Assembly: GCF_900129365.1 (NCBI RefSeq) | Contig: NZ_FQVM01000004.1 | Location: 1-64,000, forward strand | DNA length: 64,000 bases | DNA from: Clostridium fallax | Lineage (GTDB): Bacteria; Bacillota; Clostridia; Clostridiales; Clostridiaceae | Direction of reading: 5' to 3' | In this document: one piece after another, positions 1 through 7,963 of the stretch | How positions within the stretch are numbered: position 1 is the first letter of the stretch | How the letters are laid out: each line of letters starts with the position of its first letter | Notes under the pieces: generated by a model | Told to the model about the DNA's origin: nothing | The model's database searches: none | Seen by the model: only the letters and a program-made list of their open reading frames with translations | Translations under genes and position numbers: made by a program

Positions 1-12
1 TGAGGTGATTAA

Positions 13-546
13 ATGTTTAAACAAATTCAATATATAAAAATATATTTATATATATTTTTAATTTTATGGATTTCAAATAAAATTCTAAAGTATATTATAA
101 AGTTTTATGAAAATAAACAAAAAAATAAAAAAAAGAAAAATTTAATTTTAAGTACAGGATGGTTAAAATCTATAAATAAAAATGATTTTCAAGAACAATG
201 TTATAAATATTTAAGTTTATTAGGATATAAAAATATTATATTTATTGAAAATGGTTTTGAGCATTTTATATGTTATAAAGAAAAAGAAACTATTGTAAAG
301 TCTATTCATAAGGAAAATAACAAACTAATTGAAAAAGAACATATATTAATTTTTCTTGGATATCTTATAAATAAAAATATTAATGAGGGAATTATTTTAA
401 CTAATACATCTATTGCTAAAAGCGGAGAGGAAGCTTTAGTTCTAGCTAAAGATAAAGGATATAAAATTGCTATTTGTGATGGGGAAAAAATAACAAAAGA
501 AATAAATAAAATAAATGATTTAGAGATTTTAGAAAAGGAGGAATAG
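13..546 (+). CDS. Membrane-anchored Mrr-like (restriction-endonuclease fold) protein, degenerate
   Basis: Small protein of 177 residues, ATG start after a GAGGTG ribosome site. Residues 8-28 form one hydrophobic membrane segment followed by a Lys/Asn-rich linker. The rest (about 50-170) reads like an Mrr-type endonuclease domain: a DFQEQCYKYLSLLGY helix, then a central strand, then GIILTNTSIAKSGEEALVLA and KGYKIAICDGEKI, which match the usual 'GifVTt..f...A...A...gi.lidg' layout. The expected catalytic D-x(n)-(E/Q)-x-K is only partly present (IVKS keeps a Lys), so nuclease activity is doubtful. It is followed at once by a second protein of similar build, with the AGGAGG of that gene lying inside this gene's 3' end. 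Family placement is by eye. Confidence 0.6.
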   Translation: MFKQIQYIKIYLYIFLILWISNKILKYIIKFYENKQKNKKKKNLILSTGWLKSINKNDFQEQCYKYLSLLGYKNIIFIENGFEHFICYKEKETIVKSIHKENNKLIEKEHILIFLGYLINKNINEGIILTNTSIAKSGEEALVLAKDKGYKIAICDGEKITKEINKINDLEILEKEE

Positions 547-548
547 TT

Positions 549-1031
549 ATATTTTCTTTAATTTTTGGAGTCTTTGGAATACTTTCTTTTTATGAATTGT
601 TAAAATTAGTCTATAAAATAACAAATTTAACAAAAATAATAAAAAACAATTCAAAAGAGGATTTATTAATTGAGGAGCTAGAAGAACTAAATAAAGATGA
701 TTTTTATAATTGGATTATAGATTATTTTATTTTTTCAGGATTTAAAGTAAATAAAAAAATATCAAATAATCTCTTAGAAATGACAAAAGAGAAATTTAAT
801 TATGGTGTCTTAATATTAAAAGAACATATTAAAGATGAAGATTTATATTTATTAGAAAGTTTAAGTTATATTAATAATTGGGATAATTTGATAATACTAA
901 CACTACAAAAGGGAAATAATAATAAAATTTTAGAGAACATAAATCAAAAAAATATAAATATAATAAATGGAGAAATTTTTAATATTAAATATATAGATTT
1001 TATAAAAGAAAAAAGAAAAATATTTATATAG
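549..1031 (+). CDS. Second small membrane-anchored Mrr-like protein; unusual start codon
   Basis: About 160 residues. The reading frame opens right after the previous stop (TAG 544-546). AGGAGG at 536-541 points at ATA 549-551, seven bases on. The first conventional start in frame is TTG at 597, which has no ribosome site and would remove the hydrophobic stretch IFSLIFGVFGILSF that forms the membrane segment in the longer form. The body (helix DDFYNWIIDYFIFSGFKV, then FNYGVLILKE, then WDNLIILTLQKG, then INIINGEIFNI) parallels the preceding gene, so the two look like diverged tandem duplicates of a degenerate Mrr-like domain. No catalytic triad is obvious. Function unknown. Confidence 0.55.
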   Translation: MFSLIFGVFGILSFYELLKLVYKITNLTKIIKNNSKEDLLIEELEELNKDDFYNWIIDYFIFSGFKVNKKISNNLLEMTKEKFNYGVLILKEHIKDEDLYLLESLSYINNWDNLIILTLQKGNNNKILENINQKNINIINGEIFNIKYIDFIKEKRKIFI

Positions 1032-1183
1032 TAACGATTTTTAATAAAATAAATGAATTTTTTTCTCATAATAACCAAAAAAAATATATAATTTTTTATA
1101 TTTCTTAAAAATTATCTTATAAAAAATATATAATTTGATGTATAATTAGATATTGTAAAATAATTATATAGATGGTGATAGTT

Positions 1184-2482
1184 ATGATGAAAAATAAGCT
1201 AATTATGTTGACTATTTGTGCTGCAACTATGATTTCTGTTTTAACAGTTAATGAACCTTTAAAGGTAAGAGCGGCATCTAAAGAAAACATTGAAAATAAA
1301 ATAGAATCTAATAAAAGTAAAATAAGTGATTTGGAAAGTCAGAAAAATCAAATATCAAAGGAAAAGTCTAATGAAAAATCAAAACTTGATGAGATACAAA
1401 GTAAATTAGATAGTAAAGGTGAGGAATTAGCTAAATCTCAACAAAAAGTAGATGATTATGAAAATAAAATCGATGTTGTTCAAAATAAAATATCTAAAGT
1501 AGAAAGTGAAATAGGAAAGCTACAAGAAGAAATAAAAAATGTAGAAGATGAAATTAAAGCTAAAGAAAAAGAAAAATTAGAAAAAGAAAATATGTTAGGA
1601 TCTAGATTAAGAAATATTTATAAGACAAATTATACTGAAAAAATGTTAGCAGTTTTATTAAGTAGTAGAGATCTTAGTGATTTTATTTCTAAGTTTGCAA
1701 ATTTTAGTAAGATTGTAAAGATAGATCAAGGGTTAATAAAAGAGGTAGAATCTATACAAGAAGATCTAAAGAAAAATGAAAAAGAACTTAATGCAAAACG
1801 AGATACTTTAAATAATGATAAAAAACAAATAGAAAATCAAAGAGAGGAACTAAAGAAAATTCAAGATGAATATTTAAAAGAAAGAGATGTTTTAGAGGGT
1901 CAAGTAAATGAACTAAAGACTTTAGAAAATGAAAAAAATAATATTGTAAATGGATTAAGTGATAAGGAAAAGGAACTTCAAAATCAAATAAGTGATTTAT
2001 CTTCTTTTAATGAAAATTTAAGGAAAGAATTAGATCAAATTTTTGCAAATATAAATAGTAATTCAAGTAGTAATGGAGTTATTTCTAAAGAAAATGCAGG
2101 ACAAGGGTTTATTGCCCCTGTTGTAGGAACAATAACTTGTGATTTTGGACCAAGAACCCATCCAGTTACACATAAACAGGGATTTCATACTGGGTTAGAT
2201 ATAGGAGTATCTTTTGGAACTCCTGTGAAAGCAGCTAAAGGTGGTATAGTTGTTAGAGCTGAATATAATAGTGTTTATGGAAATATGGTTATAATAGACC
2301 ATGGTAATGGTGTTCAAAGTTTATATGGGCATTCATCATCATTATCAGTTAATAAAGGACAGAAAGTTGAACAAGGACAAGTTATAGCTTTAGCAGGGTC
2401 TACTGGTATGAGTACAGGTCCTCATGTACATTTTGAAATTAGAGTAAATGGACAACCTGTAAATCCTAAAAATTATATTTAA
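1184..2482 (+). CDS. Secreted M23 peptidase with long coiled coil (EnvC/PcsB-like murein hydrolase)
   Basis: About 432 residues. GGTG at 1174-1177 best fits ATG 1184 (or 1187) rather than the upstream in-frame ATG 1172. A signal peptide (MMKNKLIMLTICAATMISVL...) ends near VRA-AS. Residues about 30-290 are a Lys/Glu-rich coiled coil, as in PcsB/EnvC/CwlO-type proteins. The last 110 residues are an M23 (LytM) metallopeptidase domain with both zinc signatures intact: HTGLDIG and HVHFEIR, plus YGH. It should cut peptide cross-links in the cell wall outside the membrane, with the coiled coil probably controlling activity during division. A monocistronic gene closed by the hairpin at 2599-2641. Confidence 0.85.
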   Translation: MMKNKLIMLTICAATMISVLTVNEPLKVRAASKENIENKIESNKSKISDLESQKNQISKEKSNEKSKLDEIQSKLDSKGEELAKSQQKVDDYENKIDVVQNKISKVESEIGKLQEEIKNVEDEIKAKEKEKLEKENMLGSRLRNIYKTNYTEKMLAVLLSSRDLSDFISKFANFSKIVKIDQGLIKEVESIQEDLKKNEKELNAKRDTLNNDKKQIENQREELKKIQDEYLKERDVLEGQVNELKTLENEKNNIVNGLSDKEKELQNQISDLSSFNENLRKELDQIFANINSNSSSNGVISKENAGQGFIAPVVGTITCDFGPRTHPVTHKQGFHTGLDIGVSFGTPVKAAKGGIVVRAEYNSVYGNMVIIDHGNGVQSLYGHSSSLSVNKGQKVEQGQVIALAGSTGMSTGPHVHFEIRVNGQPVNPKNYI

Positions 2483-2598
2483 TAAATATTAAGAATTTAA
2501 TAGTTTAGATAAATTTTTCATACAAAATAGTATATTAATAAAAACAATTATATTAAAATAAATTTTTATTATGATTTTAAAATATTAAAATAAAAAAT

Positions 2599-2641
2599 AA
2601 ACACTATGAAGTTATTATATAAATAACATCTCATAGTGTTT
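2599..2641. terminator. Bidirectional terminator between the M23 gene and deoD
   Basis: Inverted repeat AAACACTATGA (2599-2609) / TCATAGTGTTT (2631-2641) with a further GTTAT/ATAAC pairing inside. A T-rich tract follows on both strands, fitting convergent genes. Confidence 0.8.
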
Positions 2642-2699
2642 ATTTTTATGTTTAAATTAATTACAAATAATAATTAAGTAAATCTAATATATTTTATAT

Positions 2700-3410
2700 T
2701 TATTTAAGACTAATAGCAGTATCTAATGCAGCTTCTATCATTTTTGTAAAGGTAGTTTGTCTTTCTTCTGAGGTAGTTAACTCTCCAGTTACCAAGTGGT
2801 CACTAATAGTTAACATAGAAAGTGCATTTACATTATATTTTGCAGCTAAGGTATATAAGGCAGCAGTTTCCATCTCTACCGCTACACAACCAAATTTAGC
2901 CCATATTTTCCAACTATCAGGCGCGTCATGATAAAAGGTATCAGAAGTGAATACACTTGCCACTTTAGGATTAAAGCCTTTTTCTAAAGAAATATTGTAT
3001 GCTTTATTTAATAATTCAAAAGAAGCAGTAGGTGCATAATCACGACCACTAAATCTTATTTTGTTTATATTTGAATCAGTAGAAGCAGTCATTGCTATTA
3101 CTAGATCTCTAACATGAACATTTTCTTTTAATGATCCAGCAGTACCAACTCTTATAAGATTTTTAACTCCATATTCAGTTATGAGTTCGTTTACATAAAT
3201 TGAAATAGATGGAATTCCCATTCCTGTACCTTGAACGGAAACTTTTTTACCCTTATAAGTACCGGTAAAACCATACATGCCTCTTACTTCATTATAACAT
3301 TTAGGATTTTCTAAAAAAGTTTCAGCAATAAATTTAGCTCTTAATGGATCTCCTGGTAATAATATAACTTCTGCAATATCTCCTTTTTTTGCTCCTATAT
3401 GAACACTCAT
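2700..3410 (-). CDS. deoD: Purine nucleoside phosphorylase, DeoD type
   Basis: 236 residues, the normal length for the hexameric bacterial PNP. It phosphorolyses purine (deoxy)nucleosides to base plus (deoxy)ribose-1-phosphate in the cytoplasm. Family hallmarks are visible: HIGAKKGDIAEVILLPGDPLRAKFIAE at the N-terminus (phosphate site GDP-R), EVRGMYGFTGTYKGK, QGTGMGIPS, RVGTAGSL, VAVEMETAALYTLAA (ribose-binding Met-Glu) and TISDHLVTGE (catalytic Asp). ATG start with a GGGATTT-type leader; no other purine-salvage gene is adjacent, so it appears monocistronic. Confidence 0.93.
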   Translation of the reverse strand: MSVHIGAKKGDIAEVILLPGDPLRAKFIAETFLENPKCYNEVRGMYGFTGTYKGKKVSVQGTGMGIPSISIYVNELITEYGVKNLIRVGTAGSLKENVHVRDLVIAMTASTDSNINKIRFSGRDYAPTASFELLNKAYNISLEKGFNPKVASVFTSDTFYHDAPDSWKIWAKFGCVAVEMETAALYTLAAKYNVNALSMLTISDHLVTGELTTSEERQTTFTKMIEAALDTAISLK

Positions 3411-3570
3411 AAATTAAATCCCCTTTCATATTTTGATAATTTAATTATAGCACATAAATTTTAAAGAAAGATAAAAAATAATATTTATAAATTATGATAA
3501 AATATAGTTTAATAAATGATTTTAAATTGAATAGTAATGTTAAATTTTATAGTTAAAAGGAGATGTTATA

Positions 3571-4311
3571 ATGAGTTTTTATGATAAATTAAGTGAATAT
3601 TATGATATTATTTTTAAGGAGAATAAAAATACATTGAATTTTTTAATGGATGATGTAGATGATAAAATTAAGGTTTTAGATATTGCTTGTGGTACAGGTA
3701 CTTATTCTATACCTTTTGCAGAGAAAGGCCATGAAATTATAGGAATAGATCTAAATGAGGAAATGATAAAGAAGGCTAATGAAAAGAAAGAGAATCTTAA
3801 AGTTAGTTTTGAAATAAAAAATATGGAGAACCTAATAAAGGATTTTAAAGAAAATGAATTTGATAGAGTTTTTTGTATTGGAAATTCTATAGTTCATTTA
3901 GAGTCTAAAAATAAAATAGAAAAGGCTTTGAAGGATATTAAAGATTTATTAAAAAATAATGGTGAACTTATTATTCAAATTATTAATTATAATAGAATTT
4001 TAAAAAAGGGAATTACTGAATTGCCTACTATTAAAAGAGAAGAAGAAAGAGTGGAGTTTATAAGAAATTATAGATATAATAAAGAAAAAAATAAAGTGGA
4101 TTTTAATACAACTATAATAATCTATGATAAAAATTTAAATATAAAGAATGAGTATAAAAATTCCATAGAGTTATTACCTTTATTAAAAAATGATTTAGAA
4201 GATATGATTAAAAGAATAGGTTTTACTAAATATGAGTTTTTTGGTGATTTTAATAAGTCAAAATATATAGAAGATGAATCATATGCTTTAATAGTTAGGG
4301 CTTATAAATAA
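3571..4311 (+). CDS. Class I SAM-dependent methyltransferase
   Basis: 246 residues; AAAGGAG ribosome site and ATG. Residues about 34-60 give a clear motif I (VLDIACGTGTYSIPFAEKG) followed by the acidic end of strand 2 (IIGIDLNEEMIKKA), and a motif IV-like stretch FDRVFCIGNSIVHL, so the SAM-binding Rossmann fold is complete. The C-terminal part (INYNRIL..., then YKNSIELLPLL, then IKRIGFTKYEFFGDF) resembles the generic small-molecule methyltransferase group. Substrate cannot be read from sequence. It stands alone between deoD (opposite strand) and a Cys-rich peptide gene about 125 bases downstream with its own ribosome site. Confidence 0.8.
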   Translation: MSFYDKLSEYYDIIFKENKNTLNFLMDDVDDKIKVLDIACGTGTYSIPFAEKGHEIIGIDLNEEMIKKANEKKENLKVSFEIKNMENLIKDFKENEFDRVFCIGNSIVHLESKNKIEKALKDIKDLLKNNGELIIQIINYNRILKKGITELPTIKREEERVEFIRNYRYNKEKNKVDFNTTIIIYDKNLNIKNEYKNSIELLPLLKNDLEDMIKRIGFTKYEFFGDFNKSKYIEDESYALIVRAYK

Positions 4312-4437
4312 TTTAATATATGTGTTTTTAAAACTAATTATTAAATATAATATTAAAAAATAATTAGTTATTAGTAAATTAAAATTTTTAATAGGTAATT
4401 TTAATAAAATAATTTTATAAAATATAAAGGAGAAAAT

Positions 4438-4644
4438 ATGAAAGATATATTTAGGGAAAGTTATTTAAAGGATGCTCCTGAGTATGAAGACTATTCAGAA
4501 AATGTAGCAGTGCTTAATAAAGAAGAGCTTAAAGAGTTAGGATTTACTTTCTGTGGTTCTAAAGGAAAATGTGGCAGTTGTAGTGGTGGGTGCTGCAATA
4601 AGGAAAATGATAAGTGTAAATCCAAATGCTGTAGTAAGAAATAA
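4438..4644 (+). CDS. Small cysteine-rich protein
   Basis: 68 residues, good AAAGGAG site seven bases before ATG. It has two parts: an acidic, helix-prone first half (residues 1-36, ending NKEELKELGF) and a Cys/Gly/Ser/Lys-rich tail with eight cysteines at 39, 45, 48, 52, 53, 60, 64 and 65. No signal peptide. The tail could bind metal (metallothionein-like) or be a modified-peptide core behind a leader; no maturation enzyme is next to it apart from the upstream methyltransferase. The family is not recognised. A U-tailed hairpin follows at 4693-4737. Confidence 0.7.
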   Translation: MKDIFRESYLKDAPEYEDYSENVAVLNKEELKELGFTFCGSKGKCGSCSGGCCNKENDKCKSKCCSKK

Positions 4645-4692
4645 TAGATACAATAAATAGAATTAAATATAAAGTGTATTTAAAGCATAAAA

Positions 4693-4737
4693 AAAGCATT
4701 ATTGTTAAACTAATAATAGATTTTTCAATAATGCTTT
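4693..4737. terminator. Bidirectional terminator
   Basis: AAAGCATTATTG (4693-4704) pairs with CAATAATGCTTT (4726-4737); A-tract before and T-rich after, serving the Cys-rich gene (+) and the helicase gene (-). Confidence 0.75.
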
Positions 4738-4791
4738 ATTAACTATTAAATTTTTCTGTATAATAGTTTTATAGACAACTTTTAATTTTTA

Positions 4792-6450
4792 TTAATTTCT
4801 TGAATTATTAAAAGTTCTTCCTTTTTTTGAGTTATCTCTTCTGAAGTTTCTATTAGAACCGCCGCTTTTTTTAGAATTACCGCTTTTATTAGCAACTTCT
4901 ACATTAACTCTTCTTCCGCCAAGCTTATTTCCAGAACAGCATTCTAGAACTTTCTTTGCCATATCGCTATCAACATTTACAAATGTAAAGTTTTCTAAAA
5001 CATCAATATCACCGATAAGAGATGGTCTTATTTTTGATGTATCTTTTATATAATTTACAAGAACCTTAGGATTTATTCCATCTCTTCTTCCTATAGAGAA
5101 GAATAAACGAGTTTCTTCCATTGATGGTGACTCTAAAGCGTTAGTAGAATAATCCATAACAGCTTCTTTATCAAAATGTATTTTCATTAAAGCAGCTGCA
5201 ACATCAACTAAGCTATAATTTTCATCAAGTTCAAGAGCCATTGGAAGGAATTTTGAAAAATCTTCTGTTTCTATAGTGGATTTAATTTTATCCATCATTC
5301 CTTGGAATTTATTAGAGAAAATTTCATCTACTGTTGGAACTGTTTTTCTTTGAATATTACTCTTAGTTACTTTTTGGATCTGCTTAAGCATAGTATATTC
5401 TTTTGGAGTAACTAAAGAATAAGCTGTACCTTCCTTATTTGCTCTACCAGTTCTACCTATTCTGTGAACATAAGATTCTACATCTTGAGGAAGATCATAA
5501 TTTATAACGTGAGTAACACCTTCTACGTCAATTCCTCTAGCAGCAACATCTGTAGCAACAAGGAAATCTAAAGAACTTTCTTTAAACTTTCTTAATGTTT
5601 GCATTCTATGCATTTGAGTCATATCACCGTGCATACCTTCAACTATATATCCTCTTGCTTGCATTGAACCAACTAATTCATCTACACCTTTTTTTGTTTT
5701 GCAAAATATTATTGCAGCTGATGGTTCATCAAAATCTAATACTCTACATAAAGTTTCGAATCTATCTTTATTTTTTATTTCAAAATAATATTGTTGTATC
5801 TTTGAAACAGTCATAGAATTTTTCTTTATTTCTATAAGCTTTGCATCTTCTTTCATGTAACGCTTAGCAAGTCTTTTTATTTGAGGAGGCATAGTTGCTG
5901 AGAATAATAAAGTCTGTCTTTCCTCTGGAAGTGAACTTATTATTGCCTCTAAATCATCTATAAATCCCATATTTAGCATTTCATCAGCTTCATCTAATAC
6001 TAAAAATTTTATACTGGATAATGTTAAGCTTCCTCTTTTTATATGGTCTAATATTCTACCAGGAGTACCTACTACTATATCAGCACCTCTTCTTAAAGCT
6101 TTTAACTGACGATCTATTGATTGACCACCGTATATTGGAATTATAGATAGATTCTCATATTTAGCAAGTCTTGTTAATTCTTCATTTACTTGAATTGCTA
6201 ATTCTCTTGTTGGAGCTAAAATTATAGCCTTTGCTCCTTTGTCAGCTTTACATATATTATTTAATATACCACAACCAAAAGCAGCAGTTTTACCAGTTCC
6301 AGTTTGCGCTTGCCCTATTAAATCATGACCTTCTATTGCTAAAGGAATACTTTGAGATTGTATTTGAGATGGCTCCTCAAATCCTAAATCTTGTATGGCT
6401 TTTAAGATTGAATCTTTTAAGCCTAAATCACTAAATGTTAAATTGTTCAT
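4792..6450 (-). CDS. DEAD-box ATP-dependent RNA helicase with DbpA-type RNA-binding domain
   Basis: 552 residues. All helicase motifs are present in order: Q motif (GFEEPSQIQSQSIP), AQTGTGKT (Walker A), PTRELAIQ, GGQSIDRQ, TPGRILDH, DEAD, SAT, then ATDVAARGIDV and HRIGRTGR in the second RecA domain. Residues about 455-525 form a DbpA/CsdA-like RNA-binding domain, followed by a basic Ser/Asn/Arg tail (SKKSGGSNRNFRRDN...). It unwinds short RNA duplexes, most likely during ribosome assembly or mRNA turnover and cold growth. Starts at ATG 6450 after an AAAGAGGA site. It could be named deaD, cshA or dbpA; the C-terminal domain favours the DbpA/CsdA group. Confidence 0.9.
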   Translation of the reverse strand: MNNLTFSDLGLKDSILKAIQDLGFEEPSQIQSQSIPLAIEGHDLIGQAQTGTGKTAAFGCGILNNICKADKGAKAIILAPTRELAIQVNEELTRLAKYENLSIIPIYGGQSIDRQLKALRRGADIVVGTPGRILDHIKRGSLTLSSIKFLVLDEADEMLNMGFIDDLEAIISSLPEERQTLLFSATMPPQIKRLAKRYMKEDAKLIEIKKNSMTVSKIQQYYFEIKNKDRFETLCRVLDFDEPSAAIIFCKTKKGVDELVGSMQARGYIVEGMHGDMTQMHRMQTLRKFKESSLDFLVATDVAARGIDVEGVTHVINYDLPQDVESYVHRIGRTGRANKEGTAYSLVTPKEYTMLKQIQKVTKSNIQRKTVPTVDEIFSNKFQGMMDKIKSTIETEDFSKFLPMALELDENYSLVDVAAALMKIHFDKEAVMDYSTNALESPSMEETRLFFSIGRRDGINPKVLVNYIKDTSKIRPSLIGDIDVLENFTFVNVDSDMAKKVLECCSGNKLGGRRVNVEVANKSGNSKKSGGSNRNFRRDNSKKGRTFNNSRN

Positions 6451-6814
6451 AAAATTCCTCTTTCTTTCTATTTATTTCATTATTTTAAATATCTTTTCTA
6501 CTTTACGATAAAACACAAAGCTTATAATAACACAGTAAAGAATTAATATCAATTAAAATGGATTAATCATCTAATTTTGTCTTAAATCTACTTAAATTAT
6601 ATTAATAAAGTTAGCGAATTTTAAAGAATTGTATTTATGATAAGATAAGTTGATAAGATAAATTTCCTCAAAAAACATTATAAATTTATTAACGAAAAGA
6701 AAAATATGTTTCATTATACAACATATTTTGATTTTTTACAAAATTTATTATTAATTTACCTAGGAATAAGGTATAATATATATGTTGAATTTTTATGGAT
6801 AGGAGGGAATAAAT
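6451..6814. other. Intergenic region between divergent genes
   Basis: 364 bases upstream of the helicase gene (-) and the following gene (+). A TATAAT at 6772-6777 is a plausible -10 for the + gene but its -35 is poor. Apart from A/T runs nothing structured was seen. Confidence 0.4.
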
Positions 6815-7642
6815 TTGCGTAAGCCTAGTATTTTTAGTAAAGAATATGAAAGAAAAATGAAAAGAAGAAAAAGAATGTTAATCATTATAGTTATAGTAGC
6901 TATAATTTGTATTTTGGCAGCATTTTTTATTAAAGTCCAAGGATTCCCTTCAGATATTAAATCAAAAATAGTATCTATTTTTAATAAATCTAAAACTGAT
7001 GAAGGTAATAAAAAGGATAATAATTTATTAGAAGAAAAAAATAAGGAAGATGAAAAAGTACAAGAAGCTGCTAATAATCAAGAAGAAAATTCATCTGAAA
7101 AAGAAGAGGATAAAGAGTTTGATGTAGCTCTTTCTTCAGGTAATACTATTAAAGTAACTTATAAAGAAGATAATGGTGTAAGAATGTATGAATCAGTAGC
7201 GCCTTTAGAAAATGGAACTACCTTTAGTATAAGTCCTACACAACATTCACTTTTAATAGTAGATGGAAGTACTCAAGAATTAAAACTATTTGATCAAAAT
7301 GGAAATGAAAAAGATTTAACCTTTAAAAGTTATAAAACAAGAGATGGTAGAGTTTTTACAAGAGAACAAATCTTATCATCACAACAAGGATATAAATGGT
7401 GTGAAAATGCTAAGTTCTTAGATGATAATAAAATAGTTTATTTATCTAACTTACCATGGTTTGGAACAGGAAATCTTGATACATATCTTTGGATGTTAGA
7501 TCTTCAAACAGGAAATTATCAAACATTATTTAATGTAAAAGGTAAAGAGATTATTTTAGGGAATCTTACAGACAAAGGATTAGAAATAACAATAGATGGA
7601 AATTCTAAGTTCTTAACAGCAAATGGAGAACTTATTAATTAA
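6815..7642 (+). CDS. Single-pass membrane protein with extracytoplasmic domain, unknown
   Basis: 275 residues, TTG start placed nine bases after AGGAGGG. A basic N-terminus (MRKPSIFSKEYERKMKRRKR) precedes one membrane segment (residues about 21-42), giving an N-in, C-out topology. A charged Lys/Glu/Asn linker follows (about 50-105), then a beta-rich domain (SISPTQHSLLIVDGSTQELKL, then KFLDDNKIVYLSNLPWFG, then YLWMLDLQTG) that resembles one or two blades of a propeller-type repeat. No catalytic motif. It is separated from tig by about 320 bases and tig has its own promoter. Function unknown. Confidence 0.75.
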   Translation: MRKPSIFSKEYERKMKRRKRMLIIIVIVAIICILAAFFIKVQGFPSDIKSKIVSIFNKSKTDEGNKKDNNLLEEKNKEDEKVQEAANNQEENSSEKEEDKEFDVALSSGNTIKVTYKEDNGVRMYESVAPLENGTTFSISPTQHSLLIVDGSTQELKLFDQNGNEKDLTFKSYKTRDGRVFTREQILSSQQGYKWCENAKFLDDNKIVYLSNLPWFGTGNLDTYLWMLDLQTGNYQTLFNVKGKEIILGNLTDKGLEITIDGNSKFLTANGELIN

Positions 7643-7963
7643 AATCTTTGCTAAAGTCAAGTTTATATATTAAATTTTTTGTCTATAATTAATAATACCT
7701 TAATATTTTTATTAATTTTTAATGCATAATTTAGAAAATTATTTAATTAGAAAAATTGTAATAAATCAAGATAAATTTGTCGTTCTTTGAAAAATAAAAA
7801 GTTAATGATAATGTAAAATATTTATAATATTTTATTGTATTTTGATGAATAACCAATAAAATTAAAGAAATATTTGAAAGTGTAAGAAAATATATGTTAT
7901 AATGGCTTAGTTAATATAAGTAAGTATTAAGATCTTATAACTGTCTTTAGGAGGAATAATACA
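7643..7963. other. Intergenic region upstream of tig
   Basis: 321 bases, very AT-rich. It contains the tig promoter at 7874-7903 and about 50 bases of leader with an AGGAGGAAT site. No clear terminator for the upstream gene was found. Confidence 0.4.
7874..7903 (+). promoter_or_regulatory. Sigma-A promoter of tig
   Basis: TTGAAA (7874-7879), 18-base spacer, TATAAT (7898-7903), about 60 bases before the tig start. No CtsR or HrcA operator was recognised by eye. Confidence 0.65.

Noticed and set aside
4438..4644. Six-cysteine (SCIFF) peptide assignment for the Cys-rich protein
   Set aside because: Cys number and spacing differ and no SCIFF maturase gene is adjacent; the radical-SAM gene in the window is 30 kb away and of another type.
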